From the NCBI RefSeq assembly GCF_042242105.1, contig NC_092012.1, positions 17,434,543 to 17,498,542 of the forward strand: DNA of 64,000 nt, in the 5' to 3' direction. Below the pieces are notes generated by a model. The model did no database searches, was not told the origin of the DNA, and saw only the letters and a program-made list of their open reading frames with translations. The stretch's first letter is position 1. Every line of letters starts with the position of its first letter. Both the position numbers and the translations under genes were made by a program. Shown here one piece after another: positions 24,761-36,079 of the stretch. The stretch is from Pempheris klunzingeri. Its lineage: Eukaryota; Chordata; Actinopteri; Acropomatiformes; Pempheridae.

Positions 24761-25808
24761 AGAAGGCAGCAGTCCCTGCACTGCAGAGCCGAAGTGGTCG
24801 TGATGGGAAAGACCGGCGTGTGGAGAGATGGAGCCGTCAGGTGTCAGTGTCCCCCTCTCGGATAGGATGCTCGGGCTGCGTCAGAACCTGACTCTACGCA
24901 GCTCTGGACCAATAAACCGAGCTCTTGGTGTGCGCCTGCAAAGTGCGAGTTACAGATCAGTCACTTTAAATTTCAGCATGTGAAGAAAACACCCCTCTTG
25001 TCGGCTCATTGCAGAAAGAAACAGATCATCATCACTGCAAAAGAAGAATACTTTGCTCTCCTCAGCGACCGTCGCATGTTTCTGTCCTCATGTGCTGAAC
25101 ACGCTGCGTCCCCTCGCAGCTGACGCGGACCACAGTTTGACGCCTACCGAGGCTCTACGTGCAGAACTGAACGTTGGACTCGCCAAAATGGTTTCCTCCT
25201 TCACGAGTGATAAAGCGGCTGACTTCCCCTTTTTGCATCGCGGCAACAGTACACTGACCACGATAGCACGCAGAAAACAGATAAACAACCTCTGAGCAAG
25301 TTTTAATTGAATTTTTGCCAATTTTGCGACAACAATTAGTTCCCAGCGCCTCTTTCCTTTCATAATCTCTACCCAACTCTATTTTCTACTCTGTTGCTGT
25401 ACGCATCACCGGATTACCCAGTAGAATCCGAGTGAATTAAAATTTACATTATATAACACAGATGTGCTAATAAATCAGCTGGAGCAGGCTGGGCTGGAGC
25501 AGAGGCCCCGCCCCCTTTCTCTGCGTCACAGCTTCCGGGTGCAGCCTCTCTCTCTCGCTCTCTCCGGGGGTTGCCATGACGACGGCGTCGCAGCTGCTCT
25601 GTGGAGGCATTCGGCTCCTGTTTGGGGGAAACTGTGTCGACCAGAAAGGAGACTTATCGCGATGGGCAGCAGCACTTCTCTGTGAGCGGCGCTCTCTGGC
25701 ACGAGAACAGCGGGACAAATCTGCTCCTCACAGGTTATTTTGGCTTGTTCTAGTTTTCTAAAAGCCCCTTTCTAGACATCACCATGAAGTGCATGAGCTA
25801 ACTACGTA
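24761..25808. promoter_or_regulatory. divergent promoter between PPP1R3 and the C16orf46 homolog
   Basis: A 1,048-bp interval separates two start codons facing away from each other. It includes a GC-rich stretch near 25,500-25,720 with an Sp1-type GCCCCGCCCCC (25,505-25,515), a CRE-like TGCGTCAC (25,522-25,529), an ETS-type CTTCCGGGT (25,532-25,540) and an X-box-like element (25,570-25,583). Start sites and any 5' UTR introns are not resolved. Confidence 0.55.
25570..25583 (+). promoter_or_regulatory. X-box-like (RFX) motif
   Basis: GTTGCCATGACGAC fits the RFX X-box form RYYNYY-N2-RRNRAC and its left half is canonical (GTTGCC). It lies about 226 bp upstream of the C16orf46-homolog ATG. The loose consensus occurs often by chance; the position in a GC-rich promoter is what makes it notable. 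Confidence 0.35.
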
Positions 25809-27416
25809 ATGGCGACCTTAAAAGAAGTGGATGGCACAGCTGTGAGGGGGTCAGGCAGTGAGCTTCTAACGCAGGAGGACGCAGTTGGAGGACAGACTGT
25901 CAAGATACCCGAAAGGAGACTTGTCGATGTCCTTGTTGATATCAGCGAGGAGGACTTCTTCAGAGAGCTGGAGCCCTTTGAGTATCATTGTTACTCTGGT
26001 TGGGAAGAAGCTGTAAGTGAATGAGTATCCTCTCTCTGCCCACATTTATCTGATTTAGTTAACGTTACCTTTAAGCAGGCTGTACCAGCTGCACATGTTG
26101 ATTTTAAGTGGCAAAATGATGTATGTTTTCACATGAGGAGGACAAATTAATATCTGTGTTTTAATCTGTGAATTATTATAATCCAACCTGTTGATATAAC
26201 TCTGGTATCAGTAACAGTAAGTTTACTGATACCAGTATTGAATGTACTCAGTCTCACATATGAATATTAGCATAATTTCCACTACCTTATCTTTGATTTT
26301 GACTTGGCTCAAGAAAAGAAAAGATAAGATAAAATAAGATATTCCCTTATTAATCCCAAAACGGGGAAATTTACAATGTCACAGCAGACACGAGGAGATA
26401 TGAAAAAATATGTACAGTTACGGCAGAGAAAGTATAAAAAAGTAATATGTAATTTTTTGATATTAATATTAAACATATTAAAAGTGTTTTCACATTTGAC
26501 ATTATATCTATTTATTGTAAAACAGGTCCAGGGGTGGGCCAGGGCGGCTCCACTGAGCTGCATACTTTTGGCTCAGAAGAGATACAAGAAACCAAAGCAT
26601 AAGGAGGCTGACAACCCGGCCCCCTTGTCTGGTGACCCGACCGTCCCTAATGCAGACAGCTCAGCCAGCAATGCAGAGCACCGCTGTGAGTCTACTGTGG
26701 GCTCGCATAACAGCATGAAGAAATCTGTGCCATTACACCAGCGCACGGGATCCTGGAATCGCACGTCTGTGGCAGATCTGCACAAAGATGCCTCAGAATG
26801 GTGTGTCCTCAATGCAATGCAGAAAACCACCTCGAATCTGGAGGAAGAGACGCTCAGAGAGTCTCCTTTGCAGCCGCACCATCTCTCCTCAAAATACTCT
26901 GTGTCAGAGAGCAGGCCCACTAAGGCGCAGAAACACAGGCCCAACAATACAGTGGTTCCCATTAAAAACTTCACGTTTTTACCACCAATCAAATCACCAC
27001 ATCTGAATCCTCAGAAAGTCAGTTGTGACCCCTGCGGTGGCAAGAAGACTCCAGGAGGAGAAACCATAGAGGAAAACTGTTCCATGTTTGATAAGAAGAG
27101 CGGGACAAGAGGAAAAAGAGTAGACCCTGTGGCCACCCCAGCGTTTTCATCTTACTCTGCAGCTCTGACCCCCAAGTACCGGACATGTCAGCGTAACCCC
27201 TACTTGTTCTCTGCTCTGAGTGTTTCTATTCCCAAGAGGTATCAAGTACCTGTGTCCTCCAAACCCGACACAGTGCACCGCACTAGCTACTCAGTGGCCA
27301 GGAGCTTCACACAGGCCCTCCAGTCCGGCAATGCTGCAGGCGCACAGGCACACATGCACCCCAGCAAGACTGTGTGTGCCGTCAAGCTGTATGAGGGCTG
27401 TGAAATAAATGTGTAA
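25809..27416 (+). CDS. c16orf46 homolog: C16orf46 homolog, uncharacterised protein
   Basis: There are two coding exons: 25,809-26,012 (68 codons; donor GCT|GTAAGT) and 26,526-27,416 (acceptor AAACAG|GTCCAG), both phase 0, giving 364 residues (human about 395, from memory). Identification rests on the junction segment, where the fish GWEEA followed by VQGWARAAPLSCI corresponds to the human TGWEEAVQGWGRTSPAACI. It also rests on a central FLPPIK motif (human VLPPLK), a C-terminal NPYLFSALS...KRYQVP segment, and position beside atmin. No domain, signal peptide or membrane segment is visible; the product is polar and rich in Ser, Pro and Lys, so probably mostly disordered. Function is unknown. The gene lies tail-to-tail with atmin, as in human. 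An upstream non-coding exon may exist. Confidence 0.88.
26320..26480 (+). mobile_element. dispersed fish repeat fragment in C16orf46 intron 1
   Basis: The segment contains TTATTAATCCCAAAACGGGG followed by AAATTTACAATGTCACAGCA. This is the widespread teleost TTTATTnATCCC...GGGGAAAT repeat, related to the start of the fragment at 13,490. It lies in the 513-bp intron and explains the spurious upstream extension of the exon 2 reading frame. Confidence 0.5.
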
Positions 27417-28205
27417 CATGACTGATGATGACATTCAAATATGCAGTTTAAAACTCTCAGGTTCAGCCAAGTAAAAACAACCTGTTATATTTTGTATCAC
27501 TGCGTCACACGATGTTGAAAGAATTCAATGTGCGAGACGTCATCAGAGAAGTGAGCTGTAGCACAGCAACTTTTCAGACCATACCAACCAAACCAATGAC
27601 CAGTGAACAAAACATTGAAATGTAAATGTTAACGTCCTCTACTTTGTTCTGACCAGTTCCCACAAGTGCTTTTTCAGCTGCTCTAGTTACCTAGCAACAG
27701 TGCAACTACCTCAGAAGAAGCTCGGCAGCGTGCTGCTTCACACTTCCTACTGTTTAAACTTCTACCACAAGCTACAGCTCTGTCGGAGCTGAAGTGTCGT
27801 ACTGTGGCCTCTGACTATACATGATCATCAGATAAGCCGCTGCCAACCTAGTGCATCTGCTCTGTCAGAGTTAATTGTACACATTTATTTTACATCAGTG
27901 AGCAGTTGATTACATGTGATGGTGAATGGAGTCTGGGTTATGCAATGTAGCGTTATACTGAGATCCCCAAACGTACTGGGTGTCAAGGTAGTCTCCTTGC
28001 TGCAACATTATTCACAACTGGGATGATCTTATGCCTTGCTTTATTATACTACCTCTTAGTTGTTTAGTTGTAAAGTAAAAGAAAAAAATAATCCACTTAG
28101 TGGGATTGTTGTATACCAAAAAGAGCTGCAGTGTTAACCTAATCAGACATAACTTGTGTTCTACCTGAATGTGCATGTGAAATAAAATGGTTACTTGGCA
28201 CAGAT
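27417..28205 (+). other. probable 3' UTR of the C16orf46 homolog
   Basis: The stretch runs from the TAA at 27,414-27,416 to an AATAAA at 28,181-28,186. Another AATAAA (27,404-27,409) lies within the last coding codons. The region also holds a canonical RFX-like GTTACCTAGCAAC (27,686-27,698). Confidence 0.45.
27686..27698 (+). promoter_or_regulatory. canonical X-box-like palindrome
   Basis: GTTACCTAGCAAC is close to the textbook RFX site (GTTRCC-N-AGCAAC). It lies 270 bp downstream of the C16orf46-homolog stop, with no gene start nearby. Confidence 0.3.
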
Positions 28206-28676
28206 TTGTAAAGAGTTGGCGTATCCCGCACAGGACAGGATTCAGCGTGTCAGTGAGATGTAAATGCGTCAAAGCAAAAGAAGATACAACACGATATTGG
28301 GCTTTATTCTAAAATGTAGTTATTCAAAAATAAAAAGTACAAAAATGGTCCACACACCAAAATCACATCAGATTGCTCCTTTAATTCAGCTCTCAAATTT
28401 CCAAATTTAGCTGGAAAATGCATTGTACACTTAAGGCCTCGTCATAACTGGTGTTTATTCTCTTACACTGAACTTAGAAATTGAAAGCTGAATTAAAGGG
28501 GCACCCTGACTGATTTGGGTGTGTGAACCCTTTTTTTTACTTCATGGACATTAATTGTGGTTACATACGCACCAGTGATCCTTTTTTGTGTTGGTTGAGT
28601 GCAATGTTGTTTTTTTTCTACCTTTGTTTTAGAATATTAATAAGTGACAAGGTACACAAGACACACTTTCCAGTAG

Positions 28677-30814
28677 TTTATTAAGAACATCTGTAGTGTA
28701 GCTTCAACAATTAATCAAGGCAACCATTAACTCTACACATGTAGGCGACAGAAACTTTACTTCTGCTAAAACAAGTATCTGCATGCACTCCCAAAAGAGA
28801 GAAAATAAAGCACTGTAACTGACACATGAGACCGACAAGGCTTCTATACATAGTTCCATTTAAAGCACGGCATTTCCCTGTGCCACTATGCCAGCAGGGA
28901 GCAGCTATGCTGTAACTGAATTCAAGAACCACAAACTAGAAGTATTAATCTCATTACAAGAAATGTGAAAACTGTGGAAATCCTTGTTAACACAGGGAAA
29001 CTTAAACTGTTTGGATGTGGTGAAAAAATAGAGCATGTTCTACTTGGGCACAGTGTCATCTTCTGTACATTCTTCCCGTTTCCACAAACATCTATAAACG
29101 ATAACATCGGTCCATGAGAATGTTGGGATGGCATCAAACTAATTCTCTTCAATAAAATGCTGCATAGCATTATCTTCATGTGCATGTGACAACAAAAATA
29201 TTTCCATAGAAACTATGGAGAACATTCCAATATTTCATGCAACAATGATGAAAGTACAAATACAGAATGGATTAAACATGCAAAGCAAAGACCGCGAGGA
29301 TTCTGATTTTTCAGTGTTTGTTCATTTCAGAAAATATATTCTAATCTAATTTTGCTAATTATTGACAGCAGCAAACTGTCTCAGAGAAAAACTAACTAAC
29401 TAAATACTTGGGTTAAGGCACCAACGTAACAAAATTAACAAATAAAGAAGGCCTACAGCTCTAGGTTCCCTAGTAGAACGCAGCCTGCATGTGGTGCCTG
29501 TGCTGAATGAGGTAACTCAGTGCAACAGAATAATAAAAAAAAAAAAACATAATCATAACATTGAGTTTAGTCGCTTGGGAAAAGAAAAAGAAAATAAATA
29601 AAAACAATGTGTTCCGATTGTAAAGGGTGGAAAATAGGATGCTTTTAACGGAGGATATTAACCAGGACTGCATTCAGTCAGAATCAGGTGGTGAATACAT
29701 ACAACTACTCTGTGCTAATCCTTGCTCTAATCCACTATGTGTTTCTGTACAGTAACATTACTGGATCACTTCAGCACTGAGTACTGCTACTGTATACACT
29801 TACACCCAGCTAATGAATAAGTCAAAGACAATGACAGCCAAGTCTGCTTACTGACATGAACTGACTGCTTAGCTATAGAGGCCCAGACACAAAAGAATGT
29901 TTACACAACATCATACTTCACAATCACATTTCAATGAAAGGTGCGCAACAACTGACAAGACATAAACATTAAATTTTTTCTTGTGCCACGTCTGTATGAG
30001 TAACGGTGTGTTCCAGAGATGCATCTTAACGGCCTTGAGCGATACCTTGTTCATCATCGAAGGCTTTGTGGGGCTTTAATTTGGAAAGCATAAAGCTGAT
30101 AGGTTCTCACTGGTCAAGTTTTCCACTAGCTGTAAAGCTTGCAGGGTGTAATTCAGTGTTGATAGACATGCTGCCACTGACAAAGGCAGCATCAATGAGG
30201 CAGCCGTCAGAAGCACAAGCTGAGAATAGATAGACCAAGTGGCTTCATGCATATTTCCAAAACTAAATGCAATTTTGTTTATTTGCTGTACAGCAGACGT
30301 GTTTTCATGCAGTAAATGCATATCTGAAAGCTGCCATACTGGGTAACAATTTTATAAGCCTTCGCAGCCACACGCAGCCAAAGATGTCATCCCTTTCAAG
30401 TGCAGATTTGACAGTGATGAAATTTTGAGTCATTTTTAAACTGCAAGTAAGCAGTGAAAACCAATCACAGTGGTTATACACTGAAATATAGAAGTAAACT
30501 GGCATTTCAGACAAGACACGTACAATTTGTTACTTTATGTGCAAATAAATATGTAAACTATCACAGGAGCTGATAAATCATGCCCATTGAGCTAATAAAG
30601 TGCAGCGGAGCTGTCAGGGTATATACCTGGAAAGGCTCTGGACATGATGCCTCCAGTGGAATGTTCAAAGACACGTTCAAAGACATGTTCGCAGACTTCT
30701 TACGGCTAAGACTGTGGTCCGCTGGAGGACAGCGTAGACCGATTCCTCTTATATGAAGAGGAAGATATAAGAAACCTGTACTGCAAAAGCTAAAGCAGCT
30801 TCACTAAGACGGCT
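28677..30814 (-). other. probable 3' UTR of atmin
   Basis: The stretch lies between the atmin stop codon (30,815-30,817) and a minus-strand AATAAA (TTTATT at 28,677-28,682). A second candidate signal is near 28,300. A 3' UTR of about 2.1 kb would be ordinary for this gene. Nothing coding is seen; the reading frames are short. Confidence 0.45.
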
Positions 30815-33800
30815 TCAGCTGTTGGGTTTCTCCGGGTGCTGAAAGAGAGCACAAAGCTCCTCACATGTCTGGGTTTCCACAGAGCTGAAATGGGACTCCA
30901 TATTCCACGCCAGGTCTGCTGACAAGAAGTCATCCATGACAGTTTGTGTTTCATTGCTCGTCAGGAAGAGGTGTCCCAGGCCTTCTGCCTGGCTAGTAAT
31001 AGTCTGAGTCTCTGTGCTGTTGAGCAGCCTTGCATGCTCACCCTGACTGACGGAGGTCTGAGCAGAGAGGCCTGTGGCAAATGAAGGGAGATCTGTCTGT
31101 GTTTCTGTATCTGAGGACTCTGTGCTCATAGAAAAGCTGGAATGGCGCAGGATGCTGCTAAGGGGCATGTGGCTTCCAGCGCTCAGCAGGAAATTAAGGT
31201 CAGTCTGAGTTTGAGTATCAAATAGCTCCAGGTCGCTGGCTTGTGTTCGGCTTGGTCCTTCACTTTGGTCCAGTTCATCCATCAGGAGGAAATCTGTCTG
31301 GGTCTGGATGTCCAGAGACTCCAGCGGCGTGTCACCGCCCAGTCCTCCCAGCTCACTCTCCTCTGTCTGCGTCTGGATGTGCACAGCACTGAGAAACTCC
31401 TCAAAGTCAAAGTCAATGCCATTGTGTTGCTCCTGTACAGAGCCCAGACCTGGCCCACAGCCTGCAGAGGCCTCTGTGAGCACCTGGTGGCCTGACATGC
31501 TGTCAGACAGAATATTTTCTAGGTCATTTAACAAGGTCATTGTTTGGGTCTGGTTGTCTGCCATGTTGTTTGAGTTGAGCTCATCTGTCTGCACCCCAAA
31601 ACACATACCGCCTGCCGACTTTGAGTCCTCGTATATGCTGCTTCCTGCAGCTGTGAGGGCGTCATCTATATCCAGTGCTGTCTGGGTGGACACACTGAGG
31701 GAGTCATTGCCAAATAAGTCAGAGCACATGATGGCCTGGTCCTGACCCTTATCCTCTGATTGTGGCATGGCAAAATGTGTCTGTGTCTGCCTGGTTTTGT
31801 ATGGGGGCACAGGTGAGGAGGAGCAGGAAATTTGGCTCGTGCACTGGCTGTCTGTCTGAGCTCCGATAGAGGATGTGGCTTTGGCCCGCGAAGAGAATGT
31901 CTGGGTTTCAACGCTGACTGGCAGGAGGACTTGGGCACTCACGCTGATGTCTGTTTGGGCGCAGGACGACACCGAGGACTCACCCACGGAGCACAAGCCT
32001 ATTCCCTCCCCAGCCCCGTCTCCTGCGGGCGTTTTTGACAAGTACGATTTGTCCGTCTGAATGTTAGTGGAGGTGCTTCTTCCCCGTTGGCCTGCCAGGT
32101 CCTCTGTGCCTGCAGGGTCCAGACTGACCTGCACCCCTGTGCTAATGGGCCCCAGGCTGGAGCGGGAAGTAGGCATGCTATCCTTAAAACCCAGACTCTT
32201 AGCATCAAGTTGAGGTACCACAGCTCCTGTGGCTTGTGGCAGGAGGTGAAGGGTGCTGACGGAGCCTTGGCTGTCCACTGCCAGCACTACAGACCTCAGA
32301 GTCCCGCTTTCTGTGGATGGAAGCAGGACAGGCAAGTGGGCCAGCTGCATCACAGGAACACTGACTAAAGCCATCTTGGGCTTTGGTAGGAGCAACTTCT
32401 GGAGGCTCTTACGTGGGTTGGAGCTCTGATTCACCAAGTCTGCGGTATGAACAGATGCATCAGAAGGGAGAGCAGTCTCTGTAAGCTCTTTACTGGCAGA
32501 CATGATCTGGCAGGTCGAGTCACTGATCTTAACCTTTTCAGAACCACTTAATAGTTTCTCCATCTTGCGCTTTTTCACTGGAGGAATTCTGTAAAAGAAA
32601 CAAAAGCAGATACAGAGAAAGCCAGTCAAAACTATTTTTTGTCAAACCTGGAAAAAAGTTTCAATAAAAATTCCTCCGAGCTCTGGATGTACATGCCTGT
32701 GTTCTGTAGGAATCTCGTGACCTGTCCTGTAGATATGTGAGAGCAGTGCAGCCCTACTTGCATAGGGGCAGCCACATGTGCAGTGGTAGGTCTTCCCACA
32801 GTCCTCTATGTGCCTCTTTAGGTCCCACTCTGTACTGTAGCCATTGTTGCATTTGAAGCACTTGTGTTTCTTCTCTGCATGCATCTTCATGAAGTGCTGC
32901 AGGAAAGCAGATCAAACAGCAAAGAATACATTGCATACCGTTACATTACACTTCAGATTTTTCAACATGTGGACATGACCAATGTAAATAAATATTCTTT
33001 TACATGAGAATACAAAAAGAAAAACCCAAAAGTGGGGATATTTTATTTCTACTGATCCAAACACAATTGCAGTCCACTGTAATATTTTAAATGTAGCAGA
33101 CTATATTTAGACTGAATTGGGAAATGGGGGCAGTTTTTGCCCAGTGTTTTGCAGTCCTTGGTGCTACAGGGGTCAGTGGAGAATTGCTGCTAATGGTGTG
33201 CGGGGAAATAACAAACGGAGCATTTCTTGTCCTTGGGAGTATTTTATACTCCATGTATGATTTTAAGAGGCTTTGAGTCATACAGAAAATACGCAATGGT
33301 TTGGAAGAACTTCCTACGTTTTGAATTTTACATTGCTTTTCATTCAAAGGCTGTGATTTTTTAAAAAAGTAACAGTGGGTCTCAGCTTTGCATGACAGGG
33401 TAAGGTTAGGATTTTAGTAAGTACGGGTGGGCCAATTAATCATGCAAACTGGATTGAGCATTGATCAAAACGTGGCAGCAGAAAAGTGGCATTTCAGACA
33501 GATAAACTCTGTTAAACAGCATTATATCATTCCTGTAAAATTTTTTCAACAAATTTGGTGTTGAGTAATAAATGAGGAGCTATTCCACAGAACAGAGACC
33601 TTATCATTTTGCTCTGTTGACTGTATGGATAGAATGAGAGGTCACTGGACAAAAAGCTTACTTGTTTAACCAGGGAGAACTGGGAGAAGGGTCTGTTCGG
33701 GCCCCGGGGACAGCCCTCAATGGGACAGCAGTAAAGCTTTTGAGAGCCCTTCATGTCCTTTCTGACCGTGGGATTGACAATACCGTCCTGAGGGTGACAG

Positions 33801-36079
33801 TGCAAGCAAATGACAAAGAGCGAAGACAAAGCAGAGAGATATTATCATCTTACATCATATTTCAAAGTCATCACCATGACTACAAACATGGTTGTACAGT
33901 GCTTTACTTTCCTTGGTCAGTGCAGCTAAATATGATGTGTACTAAAAATGTATTTTCATGCAATAAACCACATGTCTGTATGTAAAGCGGGCTCTGCATT
34001 ACTGAAAAAGAAATTAATGGCCAGGTAACACATAGGATGTAACTTTTTGCTCTACCACAGCTTCTCCTTTAGTCCCACAACAGACCTGCTGAAGCACCTG
34101 TCAGCACTTTAAAGTCAATTAATTGTGTACTTATTACAAGAAACCTACAGTAAATGTACCCTTCATGGAGAAAAAGGACCATCATGCTCCATAACAGTCA
34201 TTAATACTGCAGCCTTGCAGTGGTCAAGGTCACCTCCATGTGCTGAACGACTGGAGGGGGCAGAACAGCCCAAGCGGACAAACAGCCTCTGGTTCATCGT
34301 AAAGGGTTAGCATCAACAGACACTTGGTCAACAATGAATGTTCTGGCAGTTTGCTTCAGCTACATCATCTGCTCGTGGGCTGAGGACTGAGTCATGTCAA
34401 GACATTATTTGTCATCAGCCAGGGTCAGTCCACAGCTTTTTAGGAAGCCGTTATCAAGGTTATTTCATTTTTCTAGGACACCGCACACTACAGTGATAAG
34501 TCAGAGTGATAGTCTAATTGTGCTTCTCCTTGCTGCTGAGGGAAGTGGTATGGATAGAAAGACAGCTAAAAGACGAGCCAAAACAGTGACATTAAACTCA
34601 TGAGAGTAAGTCACACCGGACTGAGCGGACGACTTCAAATGAAATGCATCAGCCATCATGATCAGTGAGAAACAGGTAGAGCGGGTAATCAGCAAACCCA
34701 TTACTGCTGTTCAATGATGCAGTAGATCTACAGCGGCGTTCAGGTAAGCGTGATACAAACAGATACAGTGTCCCACATCATGCCTCATTCTTGCAGTCGG
34801 ACTTCATGAATAATGCAGAGGAAGCATAGAGAGTGAGCTCTTCCACCATTTAAGAACTTAGTCATCACATCAACTAGAACATCTTTACCGCTGCCAATAG
34901 AAGTTGCACATAGCCGTGGACATCCCTCAAAGGCACAATTTATGATGCGAGTGTGGCTGCACAGTGAAACATCAAGATTCCTGTCATTCTGTAAGGCTTG
35001 TATGGACAAGCAATCTTTAGGAGTAAAGCAGACTTATGTGTAATCAAACTTTCAAATGCAGCAGCTGATTGTACCTCAAATGTGCCTGGTAGATCCACTG
35101 ATGGGGTATTTAAACACTCTTCTCGCCGGGCCACATGAACTACTTCGAGGAGCTCATTTAAATTCCCACATTCACCTATTTTAACAAAGAGCTTAGTCTA
35201 TTGCAGGACAAAAGGCAGCCTTTCCCAGCAAAGAACTTCATTCATGGAGGGGAAACAGTGAATTTCCTCCTCCCACAGGGACAAAAAAAAAAAAAAAAAA
35301 AAAAGCCCAGACCAGTGAGGACATAAGAAGCAGGGTCACCAGTAGACTTTGGTCCCGTCTCCACTTGCTGACTGTTTAGTATTGGTGGTGTACTGTGTGT
35401 AAGACTAATCAATAGTGCTGGTGTGGTCCTATTATAAAATAAAATAGACCTTAAGTGTAACATTACAATGATAGACAGATTACTCCCATAACACACTAGC
35501 ACAGCCAAAATGAGATACTAACCCAAACTGCAGCCTACAACTACAAACAGTGCGCTGACATTAGCTGAAATCTGTAGATGTACATAATAATTAGCTGTGC
35601 ATTAATCCAAATGTTAAAAAAAACAAGTTAACTTTTCCCTCACACTGACTCTACCGTCGTGTTTTGCTAAGCATCACTGCTGCTGTGCCTGTTAGCAGAG
35701 ACGAAGTTGTTCTGGATGACTTGCGATTTTCCCAGTTCATGACAGAGAGTGTCAGCGAGCCTGAGTTAGCCAAGTTAGCACCGCAGTTACGTAACTGAGG
35801 AGACCAAACGACGTGAATATTAACCGGACTGTCGGTGTGAGCGTTTACCTTTATTCGGTGTGACTTCACCAGATGCATGTTCAATGCAGGTGTGTTGGGG
35901 AGAATCTTGCCACATCCCTCCACGGTGCACAGGATGTTCGTCCTCACTTCTTTGGTCAGCTCCGTGATGCTTGGTTTTATTATTTCCCGGGACTGCGACA
36001 GAGACTCTGCGGGACATTTCGGACTGTCTGTAATAGCGTTGTCTCTGTTACTCGCCTTGCTCGTTGCAGTGGCAGCCAT
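30815..36079 (-). CDS. atmin: ATM interactor (ASCIZ), zinc-finger transcription factor
   Basis: Coding exons, 5' to 3': 36,079-35,849; 33,787-33,662; 32,896-32,697; 32,588-30,815. They total 776 residues (human 823). The start is the ATG of MAATATSKAS, aligning with the human MAAS start. Exons 1-3 encode the conserved zinc fingers: CTVEGCGKILPN...HLVKSH; YCCPIEGCPRGP...HFMKMH, split by intron 2; HKCFKCNNGYSTEWDLKRH; and a CTCGCPYASRAAL...H finger. The last exon holds the nuclear KKRKM segment and a long acidic SQ/TQ-type domain with about 11 TQT motifs (for example IQTQTEES, TQTQTDL, TETQTD), the dynein light chain DYNLL1 docking sites. Known role: activates DYNLL1 transcription, with feedback by bound light chain, and acts as an ATM cofactor. 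Intron 3 uses a GC donor. The promoter has a CRE-like TACGTCAC (36,222-36,229) and an ETS CTTCCG (36,249-36,254). Confidence 0.97.
32695..32696 (-). other. atmin: GC splice donor of atmin intron 3
   Basis: The exon ends CACAG and the intron begins GCATGT. Only this junction keeps frame with exon 4 (acceptor TTTTACAG|AATTCC) and rebuilds EHRIPPVKKRKM, matching the human EHRDPPSKKRKM. The nearest GT (GTACAT, 4 bp on) would break the frame. Confidence 0.85.
33788..35848 (-). other. atmin: atmin intron 1
   Basis: A 2.06-kb intron between the first two coding exons. A poly-A run on the plus strand lies at 35,283-35,304. No gene or recognised transposon is seen inside. Confidence 0.7.

Noticed and set aside
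31241-32368. Several plus-strand frames opposite atmin
   Set aside because: Shadows of the repetitive TQT coding exon on the other strand.
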